A stretch of DNA of 64,000 nucleotides, taken from positions 124,001-188,000 of the forward strand of contig NZ_AP022608.1 of the NCBI RefSeq assembly GCF_010728925.1. Direction: 5' to 3'. Both the position numbers and the translations under genes were made by a program. This stretch comes from Mycolicibacterium gadium. Its GTDB lineage: Bacteria > Actinomycetota > Actinomycetes > Mycobacteriales > Mycobacteriaceae. Below, piece by piece: positions 52,691-63,233 of the stretch (positions within the stretch are counted from its first letter, which is position 1; each line of letters opens with the position of its first letter). A model generated the notes under the pieces. That model did not search any database. It saw only the letters and a list, made by a program, of their open reading frames with translations, and was not told where the DNA came from.

Positions 52691-53722
52691 ATGGGTAGCG
52701 CCGATGATCGACGATTCGAGGTGCTGCGCGCGATCGTCGCCGACTTCGTAGCCACCAAGGAGCCGATCGGCTCGAAGTCACTCGTAGAGCGCCACAACCT
52801 CGGCGTCTCCAGCGCGACTGTCCGCAACGATATGGCGGTCCTGGAGGCCGAGGGTTACATCGCCCAGCCGCACACGAGCTCGGGTCGGGTGCCGACGGAA
52901 AAGGGCTACCGCGAATTCGTCGACCGGCTCGAAGATGTCAAGCCGCTGTCGTCGGCCGAACGCAGCGCGATCCTGGGGTTCCTGGAATCCGGCGTCGACC
53001 TGGACGACGTGCTGCGCCGCGCGGTGCGGCTGCTCGCTCAGCTGACCCGCCAGGTCGCGATCGTGCAGTATCCGACGTTGTCGACGTCGTCGGTGCGCCA
53101 CCTCGAGGTGGTCGCGCTGACACCGGCTCGGCTGCTGCTTGTCGTCATCACCGACACAGGTCGCGTCGACCAGCGCATCGTCGAACTGGGCGACCCCCTC
53201 GACGAGCAGGACGTGGCCAAGCTGCGCGATCTGCTGGGCCAGGCGCTGGAAGGCAAGCCCTTGGCCGCCGCGTCGATCGCGGTCGCCGATCTGGCGTCGC
53301 AACTCAATGGCAACGGCGGGCTGGCCGACGCCGTCGGGCGGTCGGCCACGATGCTGGTAGAGACGCTCGTCGAGCACAGCGAGGAGCGGCTGGTGCTGGG
53401 CGGGACGGCCAACCTGACCCGTAACACCGCTGACTTCGGCGGGTCGCTGCGGTCAGTCCTCGAAGCGCTCGAGGAGCAGGTTGTGGTGCTGCGACTGCTG
53501 GCGGCGCAGCAGGAGGCCGGCAAGATCACCGTGCGGATCGGCCATGAGACCGAGGCCGAGGCGATGGCCGGAACTTCGGTGATTACCACCGCATACGGAA
53601 GTTCGGGCAAGGTGTACGGCGGCATGGGTGTGCTGGGCCCCACCAGAATGGACTATCCCGGAACTATCGCCAATGTCGCCGCGGTTGCTCTCTACATCGG
53701 GCAAGTGTTGGGTAGCCGGTAG
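52691..53722 (+). CDS. hrcA: Heat-inducible transcription repressor HrcA
   Basis: A 343-residue repressor of heat-shock genes. The N-terminal winged helix-turn-helix shows [20 protein letters not shown] followed by [16 protein letters not shown]. The C-terminal dimerisation domain contains [20 protein letters not shown] and [20 protein letters not shown]. The ATG at 52691 has AAAGGTAGG upstream. HrcA binds CIRCE elements at groESL/dnaK; I saw no CIRCE repeat upstream here. dnaJ2 follows after 51 bases, probably in one operon. Confidence 0.96.
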   Translation: MGSADDRRFEVLRAIVADFVATKEPIGSKSLVERHNLGVSSATVRNDMAVLEAEGYIAQPHTSSGRVPTEKGYREFVDRLEDVKPLSSAERSAILGFLESGVDLDDVLRRAVRLLAQLTRQVAIVQYPTLSTSSVRHLEVVALTPARLLLVVITDTGRVDQRIVELGDPLDEQDVAKLRDLLGQALEGKPLAAASIAVADLASQLNGNGGLADAVGRSATMLVETLVEHSEERLVLGGTANLTRNTADFGGSLRSVLEALEEQVVVLRLLAAQQEAGKITVRIGHETEAEAMAGTSVITTAYGSSGKVYGGMGVLGPTRMDYPGTIANVAAVALYIGQVLGSR

Positions 53723-53773
53723 TACCGGCGACGAATAGACACGAACCAGCAGGAAAGGTCAGGCAAGGTCAGC

Positions 53774-54916
53774 GTGGCACGCGATTATTACGGGATGCTC
53801 GGCGTGAGCCGAGATGCGAGTGACGCGGAGATCAAGCGCGCGTACCGAAAACTGGCCCGAGAACTGCATCCCGACGTCAACCCCGACGAGGAGGCCCAGG
53901 CGCGGTTCAAGGAGATCAGCGCTGCCTACGAGGTCCTCAGCGATCCCGAGAAGCGCCGCATCGTCGACCTCGGCGGCGATCCGCTGGAATCGGCCGCCTC
54001 CGCAGGCAACGGGTTCGGCGGTTTCGGGGGCCTCGGCGACGTGTTCGAGGCGTTCTTCGGCGGCGGAGGCAACTCCCGCGGGCCGATCGGCCGGGTTCGG
54101 CCGGGTTCGGACTCGCTGCTGCGGATGCGGCTGGACCTTTCCGAATGTGCGACGGGGGTTACCAAGCAGGTCACCGTCGACACCGCCGTACTCTGCGACC
54201 TGTGCCAGGGCAAGGGCACCCACGGCAACTCCAAGCCCATCACGTGTGACACCTGCCACGGAAACGGTGAGGTGCAGACCGTGCAGCGCTCGCTGCTCGG
54301 CCAGGTGATGACATCACGGCCCTGTCCGGTGTGCGGCGGAATCGGCGAGGTCATCCCGGACCCGTGTCATCGGTGCGGTGGCGACGGTCGAGTGCGGGCA
54401 CGACGCGAGATCAGCGTCAAGATCCCCGCGGGCGTCGGTGACGGTATGCGCGTCCGGCTGGCTGCACAGGGCGAGGTCGGGCCCGGCGGCGGGCCGGCGG
54501 GCGACCTCTACGTCGAGGTGCACGAGAAGGCCCACGACGTGTTCGTGCGCGACGGCGACGATCTGCACTGCACCATCTCGGTGCCGATGGTCGACGCGGC
54601 ACTGGGTACCACTGTCACCGTCGACGCGATCCTCGACGGCCCGACGGAGATCACCATCGCGGCGGGCACCCAACCGGGACAGGTCACGACGCTGCGCGGA
54701 CACGGGATGCCGCACCTGCGATCCGGGGTGCGCGGGGATTTGCACGCCCACATCGACGTCGTGGTGCCGTCGCGACTGGACCACGACGACATCGAGCTGT
54801 TGCGCAAGCTGAAGGAGAAGCGCAGCCGCGACACCGCCGAAGTGCGGACCGCGCATGCGAATTCGTCCGGCGGCGGACTCTTCAGCCGTCTGCGCGAAAC
54901 GTTCACCGGTCGCTGA
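53774..54916 (+). CDS. dnaJ2: Chaperone protein DnaJ (DnaJ2)
   Basis: A 380-residue Hsp40 co-chaperone for DnaK. The J domain (1-70) carries the HPD motif in [17 protein letters not shown] Gly/Phe region follows ([20 protein letters not shown]). The zinc-finger domain has four CxxCxGxG-type repeats ([32 protein letters not shown]). The C-terminal substrate domain is complete. Start is GTG 53774. The pairing with hrcA matches the mycobacterial dnaJ2 locus (Rv2373c). Confidence 0.96.
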   Translation: MARDYYGMLGVSRDASDAEIKRAYRKLARELHPDVNPDEEAQARFKEISAAYEVLSDPEKRRIVDLGGDPLESAASAGNGFGGFGGLGDVFEAFFGGGGNSRGPIGRVRPGSDSLLRMRLDLSECATGVTKQVTVDTAVLCDLCQGKGTHGNSKPITCDTCHGNGEVQTVQRSLLGQVMTSRPCPVCGGIGEVIPDPCHRCGGDGRVRARREISVKIPAGVGDGMRVRLAAQGEVGPGGGPAGDLYVEVHEKAHDVFVRDGDDLHCTISVPMVDAALGTTVTVDAILDGPTEITIAAGTQPGQVTTLRGHGMPHLRSGVRGDLHAHIDVVVPSRLDHDDIELLRKLKEKRSRDTAEVRTAHANSSGGGLFSRLRETFTGR

Positions 54917-54921
54917 GAGAC

Positions 54922-55692
54922 GTGACCCGGGACCCCATCGCTCCACGCGTCGCCGGGGCGCTCTTCTACGTCGACGCGCTGCCCGCAGAAGGTGAGCTCG
55001 CCGTGGTCGACGGCGAAGAAGGCTTCCATGCGGCCAACGTCCGGCGCATCCGGCCGGGCGAGAAAATCGACCTGAGTGACGGTGCCGGTGCGGTGGCCCG
55101 CTGCGTCATCGAAGACGTCGGCAAGGGCATCCTGACGGCCCGCGTGTGCGACCGCAGGACCATTGCGGCACCCACTCCGAGCATCACCGTCGTGCAGGCG
55201 CTCCCGAAGTCGGACCGCTCCGAGCTGGCCGTCGAGCTGGCCACCGAGGCAGGTGCCGATTCGTTCGTCGCATGGCAGTCGGCGCGCTGTGTGGCGCGCT
55301 GGGACGGACAGGCCCGCGTGGACAAGGGACTGCGCCGCTGGCGGGCCGTCGCCACGTCGGCGGCGCGGCAATCGCGGCGGCCGTACATCCCCGATGTCAG
55401 CGGCGTGGTGTCGACGAAGGAGCTGGTGGAGCGGGTGCGCGACATGGCGACCACGCCGGTGCTCGTCCTACACGAATCCGCGACGCAGCCGATCACCGAG
55501 GTGCCCGTCGCCGATGCCGAGACGCTGCTTCTGCTCGTCGGACCTGAAGGCGGCATCGACGACGAGGAGATCGCCGCGCTGTCCGGAGCGGGTGCCACCG
55601 TCGTGCGGCTCGGGCCAACGGTGTTGCGCACGTCGTCGGCGGCGGCGGTCGCGTTGGGGGCTCTCGGTGTGCTCACCCGGCGCTGGTCGTGA
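54922..55692 (+). CDS. rsmE: 16S rRNA m3U1498 methyltransferase RsmE
   Basis: A 256-residue SPOUT-class methyltransferase. The N-terminal PUA-like part ([20 protein letters not shown]) precedes [40 protein letters not shown] and the SAM-binding knot [15 protein letters not shown] with [14 protein letters not shown]. It methylates U1498 of 16S rRNA. GTG 54922 lies only five bases after dnaJ2, implying co-transcription. Confidence 0.94.
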   Translation: MTRDPIAPRVAGALFYVDALPAEGELAVVDGEEGFHAANVRRIRPGEKIDLSDGAGAVARCVIEDVGKGILTARVCDRRTIAAPTPSITVVQALPKSDRSELAVELATEAGADSFVAWQSARCVARWDGQARVDKGLRRWRAVATSAARQSRRPYIPDVSGVVSTKELVERVRDMATTPVLVLHESATQPITEVPVADAETLLLLVGPEGGIDDEEIAALSGAGATVVRLGPTVLRTSSAAAVALGALGVLTRRWS

Positions 55693-55797
55693 GCGCGCCT
55701 GCGGCTCAACCATTGGGTTGCATCGGTACCCGGCGGTAAACTGGGTACTCCCAGGCAAACAAGCAGGCCAAACCGGAAAGCAGGCAGAAAACCGCAC

Positions 55798-56832
55798 GTG
55801 ACGCCCAGCGAAACGAACGCTGACTCCGACGCGACCGTTCGCAGCAGCATCGATGTTCCGCCCGACCTCGTCGTGGGCCTGCTTGGATCCGCCGACGGCA
55901 ACCTGCGCGCACTCGAACGCATCCTCGCCGCCGACATCCATGTCCGCGGCAACGCGCTGACTTTGTCCGGTGAGCCGGCCGATGTGGCGCTGGCCGAGCG
56001 GGTGATTTCCGAGCTCGTCGCGATCGTCGCCAGCGGACAGCGGCTCACCGCCGATACCGTCCGGCACAGCGTCGCCATGCTCACTGGCACCGGCAATGAA
56101 TCACCCGCGGAGGTACTGACCCTCGACATCCTGTCGCGGCGCGGCAAGACCATCCGCCCGAAGACGTTGAACCAGAAGCGTTATGTCGACGCCATCGACG
56201 CGCACACCGTCGTCTTCGGCGTCGGCCCCGCGGGCACCGGCAAGACGTATCTGGCAATGGCCAAGGCCGTCAACGCATTACAGTCCAAACAGGTCAACAG
56301 GATCATCCTCACCCGCCCCGCGGTGGAAGCCGGTGAGCGCCTTGGGTTCCTGCCCGGCACGCTGAGCGAGAAGATCGACCCCTATCTGCGGCCGCTGTAC
56401 GACGCGCTCTACGACATGATGGATCCCGAGTCGATCCCAAAGTTGATGAACGCCGGCATCATTGAGGTCGCCCCGCTCGCATATATGCGGGGAAGGACGC
56501 TCTCAGACGCATTCATCATTCTCGACGAGGCGCAGAACACCACCAGCGAGCAGATGAAGATGTTCCTGACTCGCCTCGGGTTCGGGTCGAAAATCGTTGT
56601 CACCGGCGATATCACGCAGGTGGACCTGCCCGGTGGCGCATCGTCGGGACTGCGGACGGCCATGCGGATTCTCGACGGCGTCGACGACATCCATTTCGCC
56701 GAGCTCACCAGCGCCGACGTGGTGCGGCACCGGCTGGTGGCCGACATCGTCGACGCGTATGCGAAGTCCGAGGAGCCCGAGTTGATGAACAGAGCGCAGC
56801 GACGTGCCTCTGGCAGTCGGCCGCGGCGGTAA
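55798..56832 (+). CDS. phoH: PhoH-like ATPase
   Basis: A 344-residue PhoH-family P-loop ATPase. A KH-like N-terminal part precedes Walker A VGPAGTGKTYLAMAKA near residue 147 and the RPAVEAGERLGFLPGTLSEK stretch. Walker B/DEAQ is FIILDEAQNTTSEQMKMF. Mycobacterial PhoH proteins have RNA-unwinding activity, and this short form pairs with ybeY, 12 bases downstream. GTG at 55798. A gap of 105 bases separates it from rsmE and probably holds its promoter. Confidence 0.93.
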   Translation: MTPSETNADSDATVRSSIDVPPDLVVGLLGSADGNLRALERILAADIHVRGNALTLSGEPADVALAERVISELVAIVASGQRLTADTVRHSVAMLTGTGNESPAEVLTLDILSRRGKTIRPKTLNQKRYVDAIDAHTVVFGVGPAGTGKTYLAMAKAVNALQSKQVNRIILTRPAVEAGERLGFLPGTLSEKIDPYLRPLYDALYDMMDPESIPKLMNAGIIEVAPLAYMRGRTLSDAFIILDEAQNTTSEQMKMFLTRLGFGSKIVVTGDITQVDLPGGASSGLRTAMRILDGVDDIHFAELTSADVVRHRLVADIVDAYAKSEEPELMNRAQRRASGSRPRR

Positions 56833-56844
56833 CGGAACAAGCCC

Positions 56845-57381
56845 ATGAGCATTGAGGTGTCCAACGAATCGGGCATCGACGTTTCCGAAGAGGAACTGAT
56901 CAGCATCGCCCGATTCGTCATCCGCAAGATGAAAGTCAACCCCGCCGCCGAACTGTCGATGGTGCTGCTCGACACGTCGGCGATGGCGGACCTGCACATG
57001 CGGTGGATGGACCTGCCCGGTCCCACCGATGTGATGAGCTTCCCGATGGACGAGCTCGAGCCGGGCGGGCGGCCCGACGCGGCCGAACCGGGGCCGTCGA
57101 TGCTCGGCGACATCGTGCTGTGCCCACCGTTCGCCGCCGATCAGGCTGCCGCGGCGGGTCATTCGCTTGGCCAGGAACTCGCGTTGTTGACGGTGCACGG
57201 CGTGTTGCACCTGCTCGGGTACGACCATGCCGAACCCGATGAGGAGAAGGAGATGTTCGCGCTGCAGCGTCAACTGCTTGAAGAGTGGGTCTCCGACCAG
57301 GTCGAGGCGTACCACCAGGACCGCCAGTCCGAGAAGGACCGGCGTCTGTTGGACAAGTCCCGATTCTTCGACGAACAGTGA
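56845..57381 (+). CDS. ybeY: Endoribonuclease YbeY (rRNA maturation factor)
   Basis: A 178-residue zinc-dependent RNase involved in 16S rRNA maturation and ribosome quality control. The family signature [11 protein letters not shown], containing the three metal-binding His, is near residue 118, preceded by the [10 protein letters not shown] strand. The ATG at 56845 follows phoH closely. The stop overlaps the GTG of the downstream membrane protein gene. The order phoH-ybeY-CNNM-era is conserved across actinobacteria. Confidence 0.95.
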   Translation: MSIEVSNESGIDVSEEELISIARFVIRKMKVNPAAELSMVLLDTSAMADLHMRWMDLPGPTDVMSFPMDELEPGGRPDAAEPGPSMLGDIVLCPPFAADQAAAAGHSLGQELALLTVHGVLHLLGYDHAEPDEEKEMFALQRQLLEEWVSDQVEAYHQDRQSEKDRRLLDKSRFFDEQ

Positions 57382-58667
57382 ACAATCTCGGTCAGTTGAT
57401 CGGCGCGATCGTATTGGTCGGCGTGGCGGGTCTTTTCGCCGCGACCGACGCGGCGATCAGCACGGTATCGATGGCGCGCGTCGAGGAACTCGTGCGCGAC
57501 GAGCGTCCCGGTGCGGTGCGGCTCGCGAGGGTGATGGCCGAGCGCCCGCGCTTCATCAACCTCTGCGTCTTGCTCCGAATTGCCTGCGAGGTCAGCGCGA
57601 CGGTGCTGTTGGCTGCCTTCCTCGACGACTATTTCGGGGTGAGCTGGGGACTGGTCTCGGCAGCGGCGATCATGACGGTCGTCAGCTTCGTCGCGATCGG
57701 TGTCGGCCCGAGGACCGTCGGCCGGCAGAACGCCTATTCCATCTCGCTGGTGGCTGCGCTTCCGCTGCAGGCGATTTCGATTGTGCTCACCCCGGTGAGC
57801 CGCCTGCTGGTGCTGCTCGGCAACGCGCTGACACCGGGCCGCGGTTTCCGCAACGGGCCGTTCTCGTCCGAGATCGAGCTGCGTGAGGTCGTCGACATGG
57901 CGCAGCAGCGCGGGGTGGTCGCCGACGACGAGCGACGGATGATCCAGTCGGTGTTCGAGCTCGGCGACACCCCGGCTCGCGAAGTGATGGTGCCGCGCAC
58001 CGAAATGGTGTGGATCGAGGGTGACAAGACGGCGGGTCAGGCGACCTCGCTGGCGGTGCGCAGCGGACACTCGCGCATCCCGGTGATCGGTGAGAACGTC
58101 GACGACATCATCGGTGTCGTCTACCTGAAAGACCTTGTCCAGCGGACGTATTACTCCAACAACGGCGGACGCGACACCAAGGTGTCCGAGGTGATGCGGC
58201 CCGCGGTGTTCGTACCGGACTCCAAGCCGCTGGACGCGCTGCTGCGGGAGATGCAGCTCGACCGGGTTCACATGGTGCTGCTGGTCGACGAATACGGTGC
58301 GATCGCCGGACTGGTCACGATCGAGGATGTGCTCGAGGAGATCGTCGGTGAGATCGCCGACGAGTACGACACCGATGAAGTCGCACCGGTGGAGGAGCTG
58401 GGCGAGCGGCGGTACCGCGTGTCGGCGCGACTGCCGATCGAGGATCTCGGCGAGCTGTACGACATCGAGTTCGGCGAGGACCTCGACGTCGACACGGTCG
58501 GCGGCCTGGTGGCCTTCGAGCTGGGTCGTGTCCCGTTGCCGGGTGCCGAAGTGACATGGGACGGGCTGCGACTGCTCGCCGAGGGCGGGCGGGATCATCG
58601 CGGGCGTGTCCACATCGGGACAGTCCTCGTCAGCCCGAACGAGCAGCCGGAGGGCGACGATGAGTGA
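57378..58667 (+). CDS. CNNM/CorC-type CBS-domain membrane protein (Rv2366c-like)
   Basis: A 429-residue protein: N-terminal CNNM/DUF21 membrane region with about four hydrophobic spans (1-170), a CBS pair (about 195-320; [54 protein letters not shown]), and a C-terminal CorC_HlyC transporter-associated domain. The family is linked to Mg2+/Co2+ efflux or, historically, hemolysins; the mycobacterial function is not proven. GTG 57378 overlaps the ybeY stop, and the last eight bases overlap the next gene. Confidence 0.9.
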   Translation: MNNLGQLIGAIVLVGVAGLFAATDAAISTVSMARVEELVRDERPGAVRLARVMAERPRFINLCVLLRIACEVSATVLLAAFLDDYFGVSWGLVSAAAIMTVVSFVAIGVGPRTVGRQNAYSISLVAALPLQAISIVLTPVSRLLVLLGNALTPGRGFRNGPFSSEIELREVVDMAQQRGVVADDERRMIQSVFELGDTPAREVMVPRTEMVWIEGDKTAGQATSLAVRSGHSRIPVIGENVDDIIGVVYLKDLVQRTYYSNNGGRDTKVSEVMRPAVFVPDSKPLDALLREMQLDRVHMVLLVDEYGAIAGLVTIEDVLEEIVGEIADEYDTDEVAPVEELGERRYRVSARLPIEDLGELYDIEFGEDLDVDTVGGLVAFELGRVPLPGAEVTWDGLRLLAEGGRDHRGRVHIGTVLVSPNEQPEGDDE

Positions 58668-58977
58668 GCTTGATGCCGAGGACGCCAAGTTGGTCACGCT
58701 GGCGCGCGGCGCGATGGGCCGGGCCGAGGCGTCCTGCGGTGCGGCGGTGCGCGACCTCGACGGGCGCACCTACGCCGGCGCTCCGGTCTCTTTGGACTCG
58801 CTGGAGCTGACCGCGCTGCAGGCCGCCGTCGCGGCGGCGGTGTCCAGCGGCGCGACCGGATTGGAGGCCGCCGTGCTGGTCGGTGGAAGCGTCGACGACG
58901 CCGGCGTAGCCGCGGTGCGCGAATTGTCGGCGGACGCCGTCGTCATCGTCACCGACCGGGCGGGTAACGCGCAGTGA
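58660..58977 (+). CDS. Cytidine deaminase-fold protein, Rv2365c-like
   Basis: A 105-residue protein whose outline follows cytidine deaminases: [50 protein letters not shown]. The zinc-binding (C/H)AE and PCxxC motifs are missing; the CAE position reads TAL. It is therefore probably not a deaminase. The position between the CNNM gene and era matches the conserved hypothetical Rv2365c. The ATG at 58660 overlaps the upstream gene and its stop overlaps era (GTGA). Confidence 0.75.
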   Translation: MSELDAEDAKLVTLARGAMGRAEASCGAAVRDLDGRTYAGAPVSLDSLELTALQAAVAAAVSSGATGLEAAVLVGGSVDDAGVAAVRELSADAVVIVTDRAGNAQ

Positions 58978-59873
58978 CCGAGTTTCGTTCGGGCTTCGTC
59001 TGTTTCGTCGGGCGGCCCAACACCGGCAAGTCGACGCTGACGAACGCACTGGTCGGGACAAAGGTGGCGATCACCGCCAACCAGCCGCAGACCACCCGGC
59101 ACACCATCCGCGGCATCGTGCACCGGGAGAACTTTCAGATCATCCTGATCGACACCCCGGGCTTGCACCGGCCGCGCACGCTGCTGGGCCAGCGGCTCAA
59201 CGATCTGGTCAAGGACACCTACTCCGAGGTCGACGTCATCGGGCTGTGCATCCCCGCCGACGAACGGATCGGACCGGGGGACCGTTGGATCCTCGAGCAG
59301 ATCCGCGCGATCGCGCCAAGGACCACGCTGGTCGCGATCGTCACCAAGACCGACAAGCTGGCACGCGATCGCGTTGCCGCCCAACTGATCGCGGTGAGCG
59401 AGCTGGTGGGCCGGGACACCGAAATCGTTCCCGTGTCGGCGACCACCGGCGAGAACCTCGACGTGCTGACCGATGTGCTGGCCGCACAGCTGCCGCCGGG
59501 TCCGGCGTTCTATCCCGACGGCGAGCTCACCGACGAGCCCGAAGAAGTGTTGATGGCCGAGCTGATCCGCGAGGCCGCACTCGAAGGTGTGCGCGACGAA
59601 CTACCGCACTCACTGGCTGTGGTCATCGAGGAGGTCGAGCCACGCGAAGGGCGGGACGACTTGATCGATGTGCACGCCATTCTCTACGTCGAGCGCGACA
59701 GCCAAAAGGGCATCGTGATCGGCAAGGGCGGCGCCAGGCTGCGTGAGGTCGGCACCGCAGCCCGTATGCAGATCGAAAAGCTCTTGGGCACAAAGGTTTA
59801 TCTCGACCTACGGGTCAAGATCGCCAAGAACTGGCAGCGCGACCCCAAACAGCTCGGCCGGCTCGGGTTCTGA
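58974..59873 (+). CDS. era: GTPase Era
   Basis: A 299-residue ribosome-assembly GTPase. G1 is GRPNTGKSTLTNALVGT, G3 is DTPGLHRPRTLL, G4 is TKTD. The C-terminal KH domain has the stretch KGIVIGKGGARLREVGTAA that binds the 3' end of 16S rRNA. GTG 58974 overlaps the preceding stop. It ends the phoH-ybeY-era operon. Confidence 0.96.
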   Translation: MTEFRSGFVCFVGRPNTGKSTLTNALVGTKVAITANQPQTTRHTIRGIVHRENFQIILIDTPGLHRPRTLLGQRLNDLVKDTYSEVDVIGLCIPADERIGPGDRWILEQIRAIAPRTTLVAIVTKTDKLARDRVAAQLIAVSELVGRDTEIVPVSATTGENLDVLTDVLAAQLPPGPAFYPDGELTDEPEEVLMAELIREAALEGVRDELPHSLAVVIEEVEPREGRDDLIDVHAILYVERDSQKGIVIGKGGARLREVGTAARMQIEKLLGTKVYLDLRVKIAKNWQRDPKQLGRLGF

Positions 59874-59901
59874 GCGCTGGGGAGCGATCCGGCGCCGCTG
59901 G

Positions 59902-60243
59902 TCACAGGTACGCGATGCAGTGGGCCGCATCGCCCGGCGCCTGCTCGGCGACCACTGTGCCGTCCAAGGTGATACGGCATCCCTGGCTACCGGTCTTGGT
60001 GACCACGACGACTTGCAGCAGCGCCACGTCGGGACCGATCGACACGGTCTGGGTGAACGGCGCCGCGGTGTCTTCGGGGATGCGGCCGCCCGGATCGAGG
60101 TCGATCGAGTACACCGTGCCTGATCCGGTGACCTCGTAGACGACGGTGCGCGATTGCGCGGATGCCGGCGCGATGCCGATGCCGGCCGATATCGCGGCCG
60201 CCGCGAATGTCAGCGCGGCGACCCTTGCGCAATTGATGCTCAT
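59902..60243 (-). CDS. Secreted MmpS-like small protein
   Basis: A 113-residue exported protein. The signal peptide (residues 1-29) ends AGIGIAPASAQ. The mature part, VVYEVTGSGTVYSIDLDPGG and TGSQGCRITLDGTVV, resembles the soluble domain of MmpS proteins, with two Cys that may pair. Unlike true MmpS there is no retained N-terminal membrane anchor and no MmpL gene nearby. It is the last of three minus-strand genes with amiA2 and the CAP-domain gene. Confidence 0.72.
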   Translation of the reverse strand: MSINCARVAALTFAAAAISAGIGIAPASAQSRTVVYEVTGSGTVYSIDLDPGGRIPEDTAAPFTQTVSIGPDVALLQVVVVTKTGSQGCRITLDGTVVAEQAPGDAAHCIAYL

Positions 60244-60276
60244 GAATCCTCCCGAAATTCGCTGCGGGTGGATAGT

Positions 60277-60825
60277 TCAGCCCGGGAAGCCGGCGCCCGG
60301 CTGGCCGAACGGCCGGTTCGGTGACTGCACGGGAGGTGCGCCGTCACCCTTGCCGTAGACCGCGACCACGACGGTGCGGTCGATCAGATTCGCTGACCAC
60401 ACGCCGATGTCGACGTTCGAGCAGTCCGACATGATCGCGTTGTAGTCAGGCCGGTGATACCACTGGTTGATCAACTCGATGCCGCTGATCGCCAGCGCCG
60501 GATTGATGGCCGTCGTCTCGGCCACGGGTCCGGCGTAGCCGGCGTTGCGCGCACGGTCGGCCACAGTCGACCCGTCCGAACCGATGTCGCCGTTCAGCGC
60601 CCGGTTGTTGAGGACGTCGTTGGTGTGCCACTGTGCGGCCAGCCGCAACTTGGGATTGATCTTGATGTCGGTGGTGCACCCGGCCTGGTGCTGCATGGTG
60701 TAGACGTTGGCGACCACGCTGTCATTGAGCCGCTTGTTGTCAGCGCCCGCCGTCGGTGTCCCGAGCACGTTGCCGGCCGCCACCACCAGGACCGGGAGTG
60801 CGTATGCCCCGTGCCACGCTTTCAT
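60277..60825 (-). CDS. Secreted CAP (SCP/PR-1)-domain protein
   Basis: A 182-residue exported protein starting at ATG 60825 (MKAWHGAYALPVLVVAAGN) with a signal peptide ending near TPTAGA. The mature domain shows the CAP pattern: KLRLAAQWHTNDVLNNRALN, NAGYAGPVAETTA, IELINQWYHRPDYNAIMSDC and DIGVWSANLIDRTVVVAVYG. One disulfide (CTTD...SDCSN) is likely. It begins 11 bases after the amiA2 stop, so it is probably co-transcribed. The C-terminal tail is proline/glycine rich. The role is unknown. Confidence 0.82.
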   Translation of the reverse strand: MKAWHGAYALPVLVVAAGNVLGTPTAGADNKRLNDSVVANVYTMQHQAGCTTDIKINPKLRLAAQWHTNDVLNNRALNGDIGSDGSTVADRARNAGYAGPVAETTAINPALAISGIELINQWYHRPDYNAIMSDCSNVDIGVWSANLIDRTVVVAVYGKGDGAPPVQSPNRPFGQPGAGFPG

Positions 60826-60836
60826 GGGCGATGACA

Positions 60837-62327
60837 CTACGCCACTTCGCCAGGCCTGATCTCCTCAATGGAACGACCGGTCGGGTCCGGGTCCGGAGCC
60901 ATCGACGGCGTCCACCACACCTCCGGCTGCTTGTTGGCCCAGCCGTTGATCGCCTCGAGCGCGGCGGCCAGTGAGATCAGCAACGGCTCACTGTTGGCCG
61001 GACCCATCAATTGCACCCCGATCGGCAGACCAGTGGACGTGAACCCCGCGGGCACGTTGATCGAGGGCCAGCCCAGCAGGTTCCACGGCCAGGTGACGGG
61101 ACAGGCCCGGATCATGGCGCGATCGGTGGCCAGCCCGCTGAGGGTGTCGTAGTCGTGGACGTTGGGGGGTGGTTGGGCGGTGGTCGGTGCCAGCACGACG
61201 TCGACGAGGTTGAAGATCCACTCGATCCGGCGGTGCGACGCCGCCTCGCGGGCGCGCGCCTTGCGCAGCGTGTGCTCCGACAGCATCCAGCCGGTCCGCA
61301 TGTTGGCCTTCGTGCGCTTGTCGAGGTCGACGCCGTATCCCAGGCGGTCCGCCCAGTCCAGCAGTCCCGCGGTCGAGCGCGACAGGAAGCTCCACGACAT
61401 GGCCAGGTTGTATGCGGGGTCGGCTTCGACGATCGTATGCCCGAGCTCTTCGAGCCGTGCCGCGGTGGCTGCCATCGCGGCACGGATCTCGGGGTGCAGT
61501 TTGGCCCGGAAGACGGTGTACGGGAACTTCGTGGACAGCGCGATTCGCAACGGTCCCGGTGCTCGGCCGACGTAGTCCGACACGTGGACGGGCGGCGGCT
61601 GGTGCAGGTCACCGGGGACGTTGCCCGACGCCGCGTCGAGCACGATCGCCGCGTCGGTGACCGTACGGGCGAGCACACCGTTGACGGTGATGCCGTTGAA
61701 CGCTTCCGGCAGCGGCCAGGTGGAGATCCTGCCGCGCTGGGGTTTGATGCCGACGAGATGCGTCCACGCTGCGGGGATGCGGACGCTGCCGGCCCCGTCG
61801 GAGCCGATGGCCGCGGCCACCAGGCCCGCGGCTACCGCGGCGGCGCTGCCGCCCGACGATCCGCCCGGTGTGTGCTCGCGCGACCACGGATTACGAGTGT
61901 GTCCGAAGGCCGGTCCGCTGGTGAACGGCCACTGGCCCAGCTCGCAGGTGTTGGTCTTGCCGACGATCACCGCGCCCGCGGCCTTGAGGCGTCGTACGAC
62001 TTCGGAGTCCTCGCGTGCGGGCTCGATGTCGCCCGCCGCGCCGAATCGGGTGGGCACGCCCTTGACGTCGACGTCGTCTTTGACGGCGATGGGTATGCCC
62101 AGGAGCGAATGTTTTGAAAGATCCTGGCCCGCTGCGCGTTTGCGGTCCGCCTCGGCGGCGTCCGCCAGCGCTTGTTCGGTCAGCACCACCCGGAACGCGT
62201 TGAGCGTGGGCTGGCTGGCGGTGATCGCGTCCAGTGAACGGCGCACCAGGTCGTCGGACGTGACGGAACCACTCGCCAGCTGAAAAAGCTGCTGAGTGAG
62301 CGTGGGGAAACGGGTGGGCTCGACCAT
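60837..62327 (-). CDS. amiA2: Amidase AmiA2
   Basis: A 496-residue amidase-signature hydrolase. The catalytic Lys is in GIPIAVKDDVDVKG, and the Gly/Ser-rich stretch with the cis-Ser and nucleophilic Ser is TPGGSSGGSAAAVAAG, then GSDGAGSVRIPAAW. The ATG at 62327 (MVEPTRFPTLTQ) is chosen: the frame continues upstream through the opposite recO gene but that part is spurious. It is divergent from recO with 63 bases between. It matches amiA2 (Rv2363) by position. The natural amide substrate is not known. Confidence 0.92.
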   Translation of the reverse strand: MVEPTRFPTLTQQLFQLASGSVTSDDLVRRSLDAITASQPTLNAFRVVLTEQALADAAEADRKRAAGQDLSKHSLLGIPIAVKDDVDVKGVPTRFGAAGDIEPAREDSEVVRRLKAAGAVIVGKTNTCELGQWPFTSGPAFGHTRNPWSREHTPGGSSGGSAAAVAAGLVAAAIGSDGAGSVRIPAAWTHLVGIKPQRGRISTWPLPEAFNGITVNGVLARTVTDAAIVLDAASGNVPGDLHQPPPVHVSDYVGRAPGPLRIALSTKFPYTVFRAKLHPEIRAAMAATAARLEELGHTIVEADPAYNLAMSWSFLSRSTAGLLDWADRLGYGVDLDKRTKANMRTGWMLSEHTLRKARAREAASHRRIEWIFNLVDVVLAPTTAQPPPNVHDYDTLSGLATDRAMIRACPVTWPWNLLGWPSINVPAGFTSTGLPIGVQLMGPANSEPLLISLAAALEAINGWANKQPEVWWTPSMAPDPDPTGRSIEEIRPGEVA

Positions 62328-62390
62328 CACCTCTAAAGTACCGGCGCTGCGTACACCGAACATGTCCGATCGCAATGGGAGACTGTTGTG

Positions 62391-63233
62391 ATGCGGCTGT
62401 ACCGGGATCGAGCGGTGGTGCTGCGTCAGCACAAGCTCGGTGAGGCCGATCGGATCGTCACCCTGCTCACCCGTGACCACGGGTTGGTGCGCGCGGTGGC
62501 CAAGGGGGTGCGGCGCACCCGCAGCAAGTTCGGGGCCAGGCTGGAGCCGTTCGCGCACATCGATGTTCAGCTGCATCCCGGCCGGAATCTCGACATCGTC
62601 ACCCAGGTCCAGGCCATCGATGCGTTCGCCACCGACATCGTCAGCGACTACGGCCGCTACACCTGTGCGTGCGCGGTCCTCGAGACAGCCGAGCGCCTGG
62701 CAGGTGAGGAGCGGGCTCCGATGCCCGCACTGCACCGGCTGACCGTCGGCGCGTTGCGGGCGGTGGCCGACGGCAGCAGGCCCAGGGAACTCGTACTGGA
62801 CGCTTACCTGTTGCGCGCCATGGGAATCGCCGGTTGGGCTCCTGCGCTGACTGAATGCGCCCGCTGCGCGGCGCCGGGGCCGCACCGAGCGTTCCACGTC
62901 GGGGCCGGGGGCAGCGTGTGCGTCCATTGCAGGCCGTCGGGCTCGGCGACACCTCCGCAGGCGGTGATGGACCTGATGGCCGCGCTGTACGACGGGGACT
63001 GGGAGCACGCGCAGACGTCGACGTCGTCGCATCGTAGCCAGGCCAGCGGCCTGGTCGCCGCGCACCTGCAGTGGCATCTGGAACGGCAGCTGCGGACGTT
63101 GCCGCTGGTCGAACGGATGTACCGGGTTGATCAGACAGTCGCCGAACTACGGGTTCCGCTGGTCGGGCAGGATATGGCGCATGGCTACCAAGAGGGGCAA
63201 GGAGAAGTACCCACAGCTGCCCCCGGCGCCTGA
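62391..63233 (+). CDS. recO: DNA repair protein RecO
   Basis: A 280-residue recombination mediator that works with RecF/RecR in gap repair and strand annealing. An OB-fold N-terminus ([36 protein letters not shown]) precedes the helical part. A four-Cys zinc site is visible: CARCAAPG and [12 protein letters not shown] 62391 directly follows a GTG at 62388 that could also be used. The 3' end overlaps uppS by 53 bases. Confidence 0.94.
   Translation: MRLYRDRAVVLRQHKLGEADRIVTLLTRDHGLVRAVAKGVRRTRSKFGARLEPFAHIDVQLHPGRNLDIVTQVQAIDAFATDIVSDYGRYTCACAVLETAERLAGEERAPMPALHRLTVGALRAVADGSRPRELVLDAYLLRAMGIAGWAPALTECARCAAPGPHRAFHVGAGGSVCVHCRPSGSATPPQAVMDLMAALYDGDWEHAQTSTSSHRSQASGLVAAHLQWHLERQLRTLPLVERMYRVDQTVAELRVPLVGQDMAHGYQEGQGEVPTAAPGA

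Noticed and set aside
62328-63077. In-frame upstream extension of amiA2 by 250 codons
   Set aside because: It would run antisense through recO, and the amidase family N-terminus begins at the ATG at 62327.
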